Source of the DNA: Myxocyprinus asiaticus
Taxonomy: Eukaryota > Chordata > Actinopteri > Cypriniformes > Catostomidae
Direction: 5' to 3'
DNA length: 64,000 nt
NCBI RefSeq assembly: GCF_019703515.2
Contig: NC_059368.1
Location: forward strand, 29,939,289-30,003,288
This document shows, piece by piece, positions 1-11,879 of the stretch; the first letter of the stretch is position 1; each line of letters opens with the position of its first letter. The notes beneath the pieces were generated by a model. That model saw only the letters and a list, made by a program, of their open reading frames with translations, made no database searches and was not told where the DNA came from. The translations under genes and the position numbers were made by a program.

Positions 1-3000
1 AAAACAAACAAACAAACAAACAAACAAAAAAAAAAAACAGACATACTTTACCCTAAAGCAATACCTAAAACTGACAGATAAGCTAGTGTCCTAAAAGCAA
101 ATGCAACGCCATTTTGTGATGCTTCTATGACACTTTCATCTCACGTGTCAGCTTGCGTGCTTGGCTGGGCTCGAGTCTTGGTCTCCTGAGTCCAAAGTTC
201 AACACTCCATGAGGTGAGCTACTGTGCAAGCTAATCACGGAATAAGTGTGTAAAGATGGATGTTATAATACCATTCAGAAAGCTTGACTCCAGTTCCTCT
301 TGTTTCTCTGCTTCAACCCTGCATGGTACACTGCTCCAAAGTTCCCCTCAGCCTTCATAGACAATGAACCAAAATCAAGGTCATTCCACTTATGCCTCAG
401 GGATCCTGGCACACAAAGCAACAGCTCAACACATTGTGTAACAAATACTGTCGAAACACAAGACATTGAAGGCATGTCATGTTCAGACAATTGCCAACCA
501 TTTTAGACCTTGTTAACCTGCCAATGATGGTTGTCAATGATAATTTTAAAGTTCTTGTTTGTTTGATGAGATAATACAAGTGCAATTGCAAAAATTACAG
601 AAAACATTTTTAAAAAGACCTCTCTATCTTAAGACCTTCGGCTTTTGCCTGCCAGCTTAAATTAAGGACATAACAATAACAACTGCACATTCTTCATCAG
701 TTGTTTTACTTAAGTTCAATGTTGTCAGAAATTATTATTATTCTCATTTTTTTCTTCTTCAAAGAATCTGCATGATTTACATTCAACCCTCAGAAAAATC
801 AGCATAGACATTGTTGGATAAACACAAATCATGTATTGTATAGCTGAAGCTTGGAGAACATCCTAAATCTGTTCAATGAGTCACAGGAAAATCTGGGACA
901 AGGATATTGTAAAGTACACTTAAACCTGTTCAACACCAGTGTTTGATTTAAACTAGAGTGAGCATTCCTGATAATGAAATTTGACATACTTTGCATAAAC
1001 ATTGTTTGTATGTTTATGAGAACTAATTGCAATGTTCTGCATTGTTCTTTGATTAGCACTGCATTGCAGTCACAGGTCACTCCATATGGGTAAGTGAAGT
1101 CATGGCATGGTATTTTCACATGAAAGAATTAAAGCAATAGATTACCCAGAAATGAAAATTATGCAATGATCAATTTATTCTTGTTTTGTGCCAGAACCAT
1201 TTGACATTTTCCCACGCAAAACACAAAAGGAGAAATGTTGAAGAATGTACTGGCAGCTCATGAAATTAAAAACAAAACAAAAAACAATACATTTCCATGA
1301 AACATTTACATCAAACCTCAAAACATATTTAAACAGGTTCAGACATTCAGTTTTTTTTTTCCTTTTATGTTCCACAGAAGAAAGAAGGTCATACGGGTCT
1401 GGAATCACATGAATGTGAGTAAATGACAGAATTTTCATTTTTGGATGAACTATTCCACTGTCCATGAATAATTTTTATATTCCACAAAAAAATAAATTAA
1501 AAAAATCTTACCTTATTACATATTCACCTTTATACATTTAAGATCATGCTTCAAAACTTCCCTACTACATCCACAATGTGACTGAGATAGACAGAAAACC
1601 CTACATCCTACCTTACCTCGTTAAGTTCTCTTGTTCTCTCGTTAGAATTCATCTTGTTCAGAGACTGTTGGGCTACATGTGATGCTGTTGGCTGAGGATG
1701 TTTGGTATAATGTCTAGTTCAAACACACACCGGGAAAGTGGCTTTGATGTAAAGTGTCTCTTTGTCTTCACACTATGTTTAAAGAAGTCCCCAAGACTCA
1801 GATCACTGGGTGAATTCAAAATGCCCGGGGACAAACCAACACACACAAACACATGCCATAGGCTGCAAAATGAAGCATCAAGGGAACTTTTTCCCTTTGT
1901 GCATGTCTGCACTACAGGACAATGATTGCCAAAGGAAACCACAGGAAGCCAAATATTATTTGTTACCTGCAGTGTATTATCACTAGTAAAAGAAAAGAGA
2001 CTGGATAAGGCTCTAAGTTGAGGTCATTTTTTGTGTTAAATAAAAAGATGTAGACCATTAACTTGCATTTAATCAAAATAAGATGCAAAGTTGTTCTGCA
2101 TGGAACAGGTAAACAAACATCAACAAGCAGATAATGAAATCTGAGCAGAAAAAAATTGAAAATAGTTTTGGGGAGTTTAGACACTTGAGCAAGTCACTTA
2201 AAGCTAGATTGTATATAAAAAAATGCATTTCAGGACACTCATCATTTATGCCTGAATGCTAGAGCTAGTTCTTAAAACAGCACTAAAGCTTCTCGTTGTG
2301 TTTGAATAAACAAATGTTGGTATCTAGTTTATAAACCACTTATTCACAAAATCAAACCCATTATTACACAACCTATTACACAATGCAATGCTGCCCATCA
2401 GTCAAAGACACTCAGTACAGGGGCCCAGCTTTAGTTATGGTATTTTGGGCATCTATAAAGAGCTTGTCTGATTTTGATTCAGTGTGTCATGGATTATATT
2501 AAAGTTGTGGGACTGAAACAGAGAAAATTAACACAGACTTCTCTACTTCTCCATACAATAATAGTGAATGGAGACTGAAGCTGCCAAACTCCAAAAGGCA
2601 TAATTAATCAGTACCATAAAAACAGTTTATACAACACACACTATTTCTAAGTTTTCTGAAGTAAAAAAACCAATGACATTGACATGCTCCTCAATTGCAA
2701 ATGAAGCCCATAAAAATATCAAACTAAATCCCTTTTCTGTACAATGTGCAATCCCAAAGAGACTTTGGATCCCTTGCCTTTGGATATGACTACTGAGCTG
2801 CTTGAGGGCCTACCCCCCACCACCAGATCCAAAAGCCAGCAAATTGTCATAAGAGACCCAAACAGCAGGGCCTCTTCACCCCAAAGCTATTCCTCACACT
2901 GTTAGGCTAGCCCAGAATATTTCAACACCTCTCAAGTTTTAAATAACTCAGAGACACATGCACAATGGTATTTAGTTACAGGCATAATTTTCTGTGACAC

Positions 3001-3129
3001 CACCAGCATTGATATTTATACACCATAATGATTGGTTTCATTTTATTTTACAGGAAAGTGTCACTTTAAAGTAATGCCTTCAGTCCTAGTCTAATAAAAT
3101 GCTGTGACAAGTACAAAGCCAAGAAATTG
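1..3129. other. Intergenic or intronic DNA without recognisable gene
   Basis: This is AT-rich sequence with short open frames only, none with a recognisable domain or codon pattern. It begins with an (AAAC)n/A-rich microsatellite at 1-38 and holds one MITE half near 1360-1457 (listed separately). A phrase at about 2226-2262 recurs at about 11588-11622 and may be part of a dispersed repeat. I see no exon, RNA gene or promoter I can defend. Confidence 0.6.
1360..1457. repeat. Right half of an 'atagttcaccc' palindromic MITE
   Basis: The stretch runs from a 'tccacagaagaaag' motif through 'gtgagtaaatgacagaa' to 'ttggatgaactattcc', the conserved right arm of a very common fish palindromic MITE. 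The same arm occurs at 18290-18376, 31505-31606 and 58440-58537. The matching left arm is not visible nearby, so the copy looks truncated. Confidence 0.65.
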
Positions 3130-3312
3130 TTCCCTATCTGTCACTCATTCAACGGTGTGTCGATGTAGTGACACTAGGTGTCACTCTTGGGAGCCCCAAA
3201 CACCTCTGCTTTTTTTAAAAAGGCCAATGTGAATTGGCGAGTGGAATTTGCATGCCACTCACCCGGACATATGGGTATAAAAGGAGCTGGTATGCAACCA
3301 GTCATTCAGATT
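3130..3312 (+). repeat. DIRS A1 left inverted terminal repeat with promoter
   Basis: Bases 3130-3180 are repeated in inverse at 7037-7087. Bases about 3150-3312, including the TATA-containing segment, are repeated in inverse at about 7212-7361. The same sequence heads copy 2 at 40387 (reverse strand). In DIRS elements the left ITR carries the promoter for the element transcript. Confidence 0.8.
3276..3283 (+). promoter_or_regulatory. TATA box of DIRS A1
   Basis: 'tataaaag' sits within 'gggtataaaaggagct', about 270 bases before the Gag reading frame. The box is preserved in the inverted copies of the terminal repeat (near 7240 and 40235 on the minus strand, and near 35022 on the plus strand). 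That conservation supports a promoter role. The start site itself is inferred. Confidence 0.6.
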
Positions 3313-3545
3313 TTCTCTTCAGAGCCGAGCGGTTCTATTCATTGAGCTGAATTCTTCCGCTGAGTTCATTCACCTCTCTTACAGCGCATTTCAGCGGCTT
3401 CTCCCCCTCTGCATCTGTGGTTTGCAGAGAATGCCCCTGGGCACTTTGGCAGAACATTTAAAAGAGTATATTCTAAAAGAGTATATTTTCTTTCTGAAAG
3501 AGAGGCACACACGGAATGTCTTTTTAAATACGCGTCTTTTTAAAG

Positions 3546-4993
3546 ATGACTTTCCGTTTGTGTGTTATTCCTGGTTGCGGTTGCTATCTCTCTGCTTCCG
3601 ATGGCCACGATCATTGTCTTACGTGTCTGGGCACTGCCCACGTGGAGACATCGTTCGTGGATGGATCATGTCCTCATTGTGAGAAAATGACCATGGCAAC
3701 ATTGCGGTTGCGGCTTGCATTCATAAGAAAGCAAGCCACCCCAGCAGCAGCTACCTACGGGTATGAGGCCGTGCCGGTTAGCACTGGAGGCGATTTGGGG
3801 ACCTCAGTTGGACCACCTCTGCTGGGAATCCCCCCAAGGACCTCCCATTCCCCAGCACGCTCGCTTGCCCCGATCGCGTGCTCGGACGAGATCGCCGGCT
3901 CGTCTCAGGGCGGGTTCGACGTCTTGACTCTCGCCCCAGAAGATGATGAGTTATCGAGTGTAGCATTGGAGAGCAGGCTCGTCCGGTCTGATGCTGAGGC
4001 TTTGGCTGGGCTTCCTCCTTCGGGAATGGTTGCCCAATCTCAGGCCGACGCGGAAATGACGGACATGCTTTCCTGGGCGGCTGCGAGCGTCGGGCTAGAG
4101 TGGAACCCTCCACTCTCCCCTGAGCCCTTGTGGCTCAACAATTGGTTCCTGGGCTCGAAGCGCCACTCACAGCCACGCCTGTGTACCCCGTTCCTTTCTT
4201 CCCGGAAGTGCATGAGGAGCTGACAAGGTCATGGGAGGCACCTTTTACTGCCCGGTCCCAATCTTTCAGCTCCCCCACTCTCGCTACCCTCGATGGTGGA
4301 GCGGCCAGGGGGTATTTGGTGATCCCCCAGGTGGAAAAGGCGCTCGTGGTGCACTTGTGTCCACAGAGCGCTGCCACCTGGCGCGGGTGCCTGAAGCTCC
4401 TGTCCAAGGCCTGTAGGTTTACATCGTCTCTGGTGGCTAAGGCCTACAGTGCTGCTGGACAAGCCGCCTCCGTCCTGCATGCCATGGCTCTCCTGCAAGT
4501 ACACCAAGCCAAGGTGCTAAAAGAACTGCACGAGTGTAGTTCTGACCCGGTATTGATGCAGGAACTGCACTCGGCGACCGACCTCGCTCTCTGGGCGACG
4601 AAGGTCACAGCACGGTCTCTCGGGCAGGCGATGTCCACTCTCGTGGTCCAGGAGTGCCACCTCTGGCTCAACTTGGTAGAGATGCGAGAGGCCGACAAAG
4701 CACGTTTCCTTGATGCCCCCATCTCCCAGGTTGGCCTGTTTGGCGACACCATCGAGGACTTTGCCCAGCAGTTCTCGACGGTGAAGAAGCAGACAGAGGC
4801 TATAAAGCACATCCTGCCCCAGCACGGCTCAAGATCCCTCACACCGTCTGCTCGTCGCCAAGGGCATCTACCTGCAGCAACATCTCCCGCCCCCGTGGCC
4901 CGGCCCCAGCGTGCAGCCCATCGCAGGAAGCAGACACCCCCCATCTCACGACCGGTCGCCAAGAACCCGAGGAAGGCTTTGAAGCGCCCCTGA
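3546..4993 (+). pseudogene. DIRS A1 Gag-like protein, frameshifted
   Basis: Two overlapping open frames (3546-4223 and 4130-4993) give one Gag-like product interrupted by a frameshift near 4130-4220. The N-terminus has clustered Cys/His residues (C-x4-C, then H-x2-C-x2-C, then C-x2-C within the first 45 residues), which looks like a zinc-binding head. The C-terminal half is an Ala/Leu/Gln-rich helical region ending in a basic tail (RKALKRP). Copy 2 shares the same protein (39733-40080 and the start of 38354-39508), but there the helical and basic tail is deleted, so the two copies lack different parts. A Gag role is inferred from position ahead of RT/YR in DIRS elements, not from a recognised catalytic motif. 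Confidence 0.75.
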
Positions 4994-5274
4994 GACGGGC
5001 AACCCAGGGGCAAGGAGACCCATCTCTCTGGAGCTGGTGCACACCACAGAGGGCCGGGAGGAGAATCTTTTGTTTCTTTTTTCGCTGCATGCCCCAGAGG
5101 TACCCAAAGGTTCAGCAAAAGAGCAGTTTCCTTGTTTCCTGGGTCACATGTCCGGTGAGCACGGCCATCGTCACGACTGCCGTCCACCTTTCCTTTTTGG
5201 GGGGGTTGGCGCTCCAGCGGCAGACCCCCCACCCCAGCTGTGGCACGAATACCCCCAAACGGGATTAGTGCCGA
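4994..5274 (+). other. Deletion scar between Gag and recombinase in DIRS A1
   Basis: Here the RT, RNase H and linker should lie, about 1.9 kb in copy 2 (37022-38930). Only about 280 bases remain, with no RT or RNase H motif. The reading frame after the Gag stop shows scattered stops. This is an internal deletion rather than a lost sequence block, because both flanks are collinear with copy 2. Confidence 0.7.
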
Positions 5275-6262
5275 TGGACTTAAGTGGCCTACCACCCGCG
5301 GTGGTAGACACGATCACTCAGGCTAGGGCTCCCTCTGCAAGGTGCCTGTATGCCTTGAAGTGGCGTCTGTTCGCTTCCTGAGGGGAAGACCCCCAGAGAT
5401 GCGCAGTCAGATCGGTGCTTTCCTTCCTGCAGAAGAGGTTGGAGTGGCGGCTGTCCCCCTCCACCTTGAAGGTGTATATAGCTGCTATTTTGGCTCATCA
5501 TGATGCAGTAGATGGTAAGTACTTGGGGAAGCACGACTTGATCATCAGGTTCCTGAGAGGCACTAGGAGGTTGAACTCCTCTAGACTGCACCTCATTCCC
5601 CCTTGGGACCTCTCTGTAGTCCTTCAGGGTCTACGGGGAACTCCCTTTGAGCCCTTGGAGTCAGCCGAGCTCTCTTTCAAGACTGCCCTCCTGACTGCGC
5701 TCACTTCCATCAAGAGGGTAGGGGATCTGCAAGCGTTCTTTGTCAGCGAATCATGCCTGGATTTTGATCCAGGTTACTCTCATGTGATCCTGAGACCCCG
5801 ACCGGGCTATGTGCTCAAGGTTCCCACAACCCCTTTTAGGGATCAGGTGGTGAACCTGCAAGCGCTGCCCCAGCAGGAGGCAGACCCAACCTTGGCATTG
5901 CTGTGTCCGGTGCGAGCTTTACACATCTATTTGGATTGCATGCAGAGCTTTAGAAGCTCCGAGCAGCTCTTTGTCTGCTTTGGTGGACAGTGGAAAGGAA
6001 GCGCTGTCTCCAAACAGAGGATTGCCCACTGGGTCATTGACACCATTGCTATGGCATATCAAGCTCAGGATGTGCCACACCCTGCGGGGTCACAAGCCCA
6101 CTCTACCAGGAGTGTGGGGCCTCCTGGGCCCTGGCCAGTGGTGCCTCTTTGGCAGACATCTGCAGAGCAGTGGGCTGGGCAACACCCAACACCTTTGTGA
6201 GGTTCTACAATCTCCAGGTTGAGTCAATTTCGTCCCATGTAGTGGCAAGCACAAGCAGGTAA
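5275..6262 (+). pseudogene. DIRS-type tyrosine recombinase, family A copy 1 (frameshifted)
   Basis: The product would be a tyrosine recombinase that integrates a circular DNA intermediate without target duplication. The first catalytic Arg lies in 'SIKRVGDLQ' (about 5710-5735) and the His-x-x-Arg box in 'HSTRS' (about 6099-6113). The Tyr context 'RFYNL' is encoded near 6201-6215 in another frame. A stop at 5379-5381 separates the N-terminal 'ARCLYALKW' region from the main frame that opens at 5415. A one-base deletion just after the HxxR box (about 6112-6122) throws the C-terminus, including the Tyr nucleophile, out of frame. It matches copy 2 (35979-36992) along its length. Not functional as it stands. 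Confidence 0.85.
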
Positions 6263-7036
6263 GTTCCGGGACAGCTGGCCAAGGGTACCGCTTGCGCATA
6301 ATGCCTTTCCCCTCCCTTGAGGGAAGACGTGCGCTCTTGACTTCCAGTAGTGTTCACAGACTGTGATCCCTGGATGATTTCCTCCTTAGCCCCATGGCAG
6401 TCGAGTTTGCAGAGAAACTCGCTACCTGCTCAGTAAGTGCGCTGGTAAGGCCCTGTACTGAGGTAGGTGCTCCACATGCGGTGGTTCCCCATAGGTATCC
6501 CCATGTATTATATCTTCCATAAAATCATTTCCCTCTTGGTAAACTATGACTTCCTTGAGCAGAAGGCCCTCTGCTCCGGTCGCTATGCTTGTAGAAACTC
6601 CTCCCCCCTTGGGTAGGACCTACCATGCGACTCTTCACATGACATACTTCCGACAAGACTCGGTAAGACCATGTGATGTATTTCCACTTGAAGTACCTCC
6701 CACTTTCTCTGGGTGGGTTGTGGTCTACGCGGTGTCTTCCCCTTGGGAGTGACACCCCCCCCGACGTGGACACTCGCGGATCCCAGTCCGTTAACAAAAT
6801 TCCACTCTTTTTGGGGAGAAAAGAGAAAGAAAAGAGGCCTCGGCTGGGCTAGCCCGTCCACCTATTCGTTGGGGAGTCGACTTGTTCCTGAAGGACTGTT
6901 CGACACTCATAAAGAGCGTTGGGGGAGATTACGTGATGGCCTGGTGCGCTGGCTATGAGGCACACAGCAGTCTGCCCGTCACACACCGCCACTTCACGTA
7001 ACACCATTCAATTAGTTGTGCCATTTTGTTTAGGGA

Positions 7037-7144
7037 CCCCTAGTGTCACTACATCGACACAACGTCGAGTGAGTGACAGATAGGGAACATCATGGTTACT
7101 TTCGTAACCTCTGTTCCCTGATGGAGGGAACGAGATGTTGTGTC
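7037..7144. repeat. DIRS A1 internal complementary region (ICR)
   Basis: Bases 7037-7087 are the reverse complement of the element's extreme left end (3130-3180). The directly adjoining bases 7088-7144 are the reverse complement of its extreme right end (7356-7412). A junction of both ends in inverse orientation is the defining DIRS1 ICR, thought to template repair of the ends during circle formation. The same composition is seen in copy 2 and in the separate family B element. Confidence 0.8.
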
Positions 7145-7412
7145 CCTCTTGCCACAATGCTGAACTACCCGCTGAAATGACCGGGACCTTGTCTCGGCTC
7201 CTCAGCACAAAACCTGAATGAGTGGTTGCATACCAGCTCCTTTTATACCCGTATGTCTTGGGGAGTGACATGCAAATTCCACTCGCCATTGGCCTTTTTT
7301 CAAAAAAGCAGAGGTGTTTGGGGCTCCCAAGAGTGACCCCTAGTGTCATTACATCGACACAACATCTTGTTCCCTCCATCAGGGAATGGAGGTTATGAAA
7401 GTAACCATGATG
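7145..7412. repeat. DIRS A1 right inverted terminal repeat
   Basis: About 150 bases (7212-7361), including the TATA segment, are an inverted copy of the left terminus. The outer 57 bases (7356-7412) pair with 7088-7144. The element ends at 'gtaaccatgatg'. Confidence 0.75.
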
Positions 7413-10118
7413 TTTTGTTACATTAACAAAGTACCAAGAATATTAAAATCTATTTCTCTTGATTTCTAATTGCTAATATTTAGTACAACAGCATCACTGT
7501 GCATGCAGTATTGCTTTTATACAACAGTTCTATACACCAGGTTAACATCAAGTAACTTACAGTACATTTTAAACACAAACTGGCTAGTTATTTTGTCTAT
7601 TTTTGCTCAGCAACAAAAATAGTTCCAAAAGAGGCCAAAGCAGGATCAGTAGTTGTGTGTTGCCAAGTAAAGCACAGATTGAAAGCCTGCCTGAAATGCT
7701 ACAAACACAGACAAACAGTTAAGCATCCCAGTGATGTTATATTAAATAGCAGCGCTCTTGGAACACAGCTTGTCTAATCAGATTCGAGGATCTTAACTAA
7801 CTGTTGTATTGTATAATAGTAATTGATGGAAATAAACTGCTGCCGAAGCGAACTTTTGGGCCACTGAAGCAAATTTTATGTTATTCATCTTGTTTTATAA
7901 GCACTAAATATGCTTCTCATGTGGAATGCAGATGTGCATGGGGTGACTGAAGACTGGAATCGCGTGTGTTATGCGCGGCCCACCAAGAATCCCTCACACA
8001 AGTGATGCACTCTGCTCTATCCTACTACTGTGTACTGGAGCACACAGGTGCGCGCACTTATCAGCCGGGCTTCCCTCAATATGCGAGATCTGGTAACAGG
8101 ATGGAACAGAGCAGATCACATGCACGATTAAACTGGGCTTCCTTCAATATCATGGCGCATAACAAACCTCATGCGACCCATTTGAATTCTACACAAGAAT
8201 TTTCTATTTTAAAATGCTATGGGGCAATTCAACCATTTCAAATGTCGAAACAGGACTGACATTCTGAACAGCACTGACTAGAGAAAACACCTGGTATTTC
8301 TGGTGTAATTTATTTAAAACAGTCATGAAATCAGAAATGCATATTTTTAACTCTACCTCCTATCCCAAACCCCAACCTTAAACTTAACCATCAGTGGAGT
8401 AAAAAATGTATTCTAAACTGAAAATGCAACCTGTTAAAGTAAACGCTTGCTTAAGCAAACGCTTGTTTTTGCAAACTTAATTACTCCCTGGTTTCCATGG
8501 GACCAAAACCTGTGTCTCAGTATCGCTTTTCAGTAATAAGTTTGATTTCTGGGTATGTGAACTATCGGAGACAAAAATGTTGATTTCTTGTGTGATCATT
8601 TTGATTTCATTATCTATTTTGTTTTACAAACTTTGCCAGAACAGCAGGAACAGGGAACTACAATCACTAAAGCATTCAGCATTCTAAGAATTCAATTAAA
8701 ATTACAAAAAAGCAAACAAATAAAATAAACTAATACTGCCCGGCCTGCCTTACCTTTTTTTTTCTGCAGACTTTTTCTCATTCAAGCGTGGACCTTTGAC
8801 ATTAATCTTGAAATGCCCAAATAAGGAGATTCAGCTGTGAAAATAATAAGCTGGACCATTATGTTTGATTAGATTCAGGTGGCTAAGGTGTAATTATGTG
8901 AGTGGTGGTGGGTGAAAGCAGACATGTGATTGAGCGGTCTGTCTTCACAGTCTGCAGCATGTTAGCATGGTAAAGTTGAGTACAGTGTCTCACAGGGAGA
9001 GGGGCAGAATCAGAGTAAACACTTGGTATACCACATCTATTGTGTGTGTGTTGAAATACATTCATCAGGGACTGAATGACTCAATGAATGGGCGAATGGA
9101 GATGTTTTGACATTTGCGGTTACCACATTTCATTGTTCTCACCTCAGATATTTTTGACTTTGTGTTGCGACAATTAGCACATGATGTATGCAACATCATT
9201 ATTCCAAACTATTATTAATGGAGGAATAGTTCACCTAAAAATGAGCATTTTGTCATAATTTACCTACCCTCATGTCATTCCAAATTCATATGACTTTCTT
9301 TCATATGGACAAGCTCTATTTGCCTTACCGATTGTTTTCTTTAGCCAGTCTCACTTCAAAGGGAATAGATAAGGAAGTCATTATGCAAAACAACATTTCT
9401 TGGGTATGCAATCCAAACTACCTGTGGGCTCACAGAGATGGTGACACAGAGGGACTTGGGTTTAAGACGAGGCCTCCTATTTCTGATGGATAACTTGATT
9501 TGTTCTACCTCAGAGATGGCACACCAGCCATAAATACAACAACACTAATGTAAACCAGACGCATGCCTTTATCTTAAGTCTTAAACCCCCAAAACTGTGC
9601 CCCAACCTGGGGTAAGTCCACTTGCCCTGTAGTCTTGGAGCAGCCTGTTTTTAATTGGGCCCATATAACACCAATCACTTACGTCTAGGGGGAGTGGCAT
9701 TTGTAGCTAATCACATGTTTCTTGTGTTCTTCAACAATGAATGTGATGTGTAAGGGTAGTGAAGACATCCGATTCAGTAATGAAGCTTGACCTTAGAGGA
9801 GTTTTGAAGTTTGTTAAAGAATGGATAATGAGTTTTCAAATGAAGGTGGGTGCCACGGTGACATTATGATAGAGAGGCTCACCCCAAAGAATCGAGTGAA
9901 GCTACCTTTGTTTTGAGAACTGAAATATCAAGGACATATTTCTAGACTGTTTGTGCAATGATGTGGATGGCCCTATAATTTTTTTATTATTCCTCTTGGA
10001 GCTGTACCAGAGCTGGCTTAAAACCCTGAGCAGGCCCCATGCAGAGTGAAATTTAACACAGGAGAAATCAGTTAATGTTCTGCTTGTACTGAGGACAACA
10101 TTTAAACCTCAAGACATA
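7413..10118. other. Intergenic DNA between two DIRS elements
   Basis: No gene is recognised. An open frame at 7966-8259 has no identifiable domain. The stretch holds a MITE arm (9222-9320) and several AT-rich runs. I see no splice-site-flanked exon that I would defend. Confidence 0.55.
9222..9320. repeat. Left half of an 'atagttcaccc' MITE
   Basis: 'ggaatagttcacctaaaaat' followed by 'gtcataatttacctaccctcatg' is the conserved left arm of the palindromic MITE seen complete at 17698-18376. No right arm follows, so it is a solo arm. Confidence 0.65.
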
Positions 10119-10359
10119 GTTCCCTTTCGTGGAACTCAAGCTGCGTATGATTGACATGGGACACTGTCTGAGTGTCAAGTGGTCTGAAGTCCTTATACTA
10201 TCACAGCAATTTATTGGCTGATGACGCTTAAGCGACACCCTTAGGGAGCCAGGTCACAGGCTCCATAAAGGTGCTCACTTTTGCGCCATCGAGTCAGATT
10301 TTCTGTTCTTCAGTGCACAATCTCTTCTGGCCCGTGTTGTACTAGCGACTCACATTGAA

Positions 10360-11870
10360 GTGAGGATTATTAATTCTCCCTTTAAGTGGCAACACAGGAT
10401 GGATTTTAAGAAGTGCTTATCTCTGTGTACGTGGATCATTGTCAGTGAGTATTCCCACGACATGTGTGTTTCCTGTCTGGGGTTTTGCCACGCGGAGGTC
10501 GCGTTGAAGGGTTCAGATTGCCCGCAGTGTGACTTGAAGAACATCAGGAAATGCTTGAGATTCAGTCAAGCCATGTACTTATTCTGGCCGCATGTCTGCC
10601 AGTGCCACACGTCCGTGTGACTCCTGAGAGGCCGGCGTAGATGCTGAGGAGATGGAAGCTGAGTAGCAGGCCGAAATTTGGTTCTCTCTGTCACTCTCCC
10701 TGGATTCGGCTCAACATTCTCCCATGAAATTTACACGCGGGCATTTGCGTCCTAGCCCTGAGGCTCGCAAAGTGGTTTCCTTCGGTGCTGAGGGTGAAAG
10801 CACCGTGTCTACGGCGGCGTCAGATTTAGAGGATTTCGCCATTGGCCAGGCTGTGGCCTTGCCTCCAAGCGTAAGGATTTCCAGGCCCTCTGTAACTTAT
10901 ACAGAGTTTCTGAAGGTTATTAAACATGCAGTGGAGAAGCTTCACCTGGACTGGCCCATTGCAGATCCAGTGTGCTCACGTTCGGCATCTTCGCAATGTC
11001 CCACCAGAGAGCTGCATAAGGCGTCGGACAAGAGTTTTTCTCCCCCTCAGAGGGACTGGGGTCCTCGTACGTTCCCACCATCACGGGTGCATCTGTGTAA
11101 ATGTTTGGATGTTGGCTCAGCCCCTTTTAAATGACCGCCAGGACACCAGAAGAGAGCCTGACGGACTTGTGGTGAAACAAAGGGTGAGCCCCATTCAGTG
11201 AATGAAACCAGACAAACGTATCCGTTTCTCTCCTGTTTGCCCTTTGGACACACCTCGAATGCCCGACAACCAGAATATGGTTCAGTTTCCCCCCGCAGCT
11301 TGCGCTGGGTAGCAGACAATAAAAAAATCGCTTCCTGAAATCAGCCTCTGTCTCCATGACCAAGGATATCGAGACATGCATAACAGAATTAGATATTCAT
11401 CAAGCAAAATTGTACACAAAACACACAGTGAATGTAAGCACCACACGTTGTCCCCCCATAAAGAATGCTGGGGCCATTGTGGCGAACCAGTTTTCTCAAA
11501 TAAACATTTCCCCAATGTTCGCACACTCTTCCCTGTACAAAATACCAGAGAAAAGGTTTATTCTGTCAGCGTCTCTGTAGAAAATACATTTCAGGACACT
11601 CATAATTTATGCCTGAATACAATAAAGGCAGAAACATTATTAAATCCCATTCAACCAGCCACAGTAGTAGAGGCACAAAGGTCCCCCTCTGCTGTGCCGC
11701 TGGTTGTGGGGCAGTTGCCAAAAGTAAGCCAAGCACGCCATCTAGTGGTTATATGTTGCGCTCCAGGCGAGAGCCATGCATTAATTCCTCTGTCTGCCCA
11801 TCTAGCAGCTTGGCAGCAGTTGCAGGGCTTTTCAAACTGGGTATTTCGAAAGACTGTTCGCTTCGAGTGA
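10360..11870 (+). pseudogene. DIRS family B Gag remnant running into the RT linker
   Basis: Short frames cover a Gag-like product: 10360-10620 has a Cys-rich head comparable to the family A Gag, and 10724-11134 has an acidic/hydrophobic region. The frame 11376-11870 ends in a 'PLSAHLAAWQQL' type segment, which in DIRS elements leads into RT. Frames are broken by stops near 10620 and 11134. RT and RNase H do not follow; the sequence jumps to the linker before the recombinase. Identification rests on position and resemblance to family A, so it is moderate. Confidence 0.55.
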
Positions 11871-11879
11871 GACGTCACA

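Larger units (their letters stand above)
3130..7412 (+). mobile_element. DIRS-like tyrosine-recombinase retrotransposon, family A copy 1 (RT deleted)
   Basis: The element encodes a Gag-like protein and a DIRS-type tyrosine recombinase (YR) on the plus strand. The RT and RNase H regions that belong between them are missing. The left end starts 'ttccctatctgtcactc'. Its complement ends at 7087, immediately followed by the complement of the right end (7356-7412). This matches the known DIRS1 plan of inverted terminal repeats plus an internal complementary region (ICR) used in circular replication intermediates. No target-site duplication is expected for DIRS and none is evident. About 750 bp of noncoding sequence (6260-7036) lies between YR and ICR and is shared with the copies at 35232-35980 and 62246-62900. 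The copy is non-autonomous, and both genes also carry frame disruptions. Confidence 0.85.

Noticed and set aside
7088..7412. Independent 325-bp MITE with 57-bp inverted repeats
   Set aside because: It occurs at the same position and orientation relative to the DIRS in two copies and contains the inverted DIRS promoter end, so it is better read as ICR plus right ITR.
7966..8259. 97-residue open frame with Met start
   Set aside because: No domain, no splice sites or homologous neighbour; consistent with chance in 64 kb.
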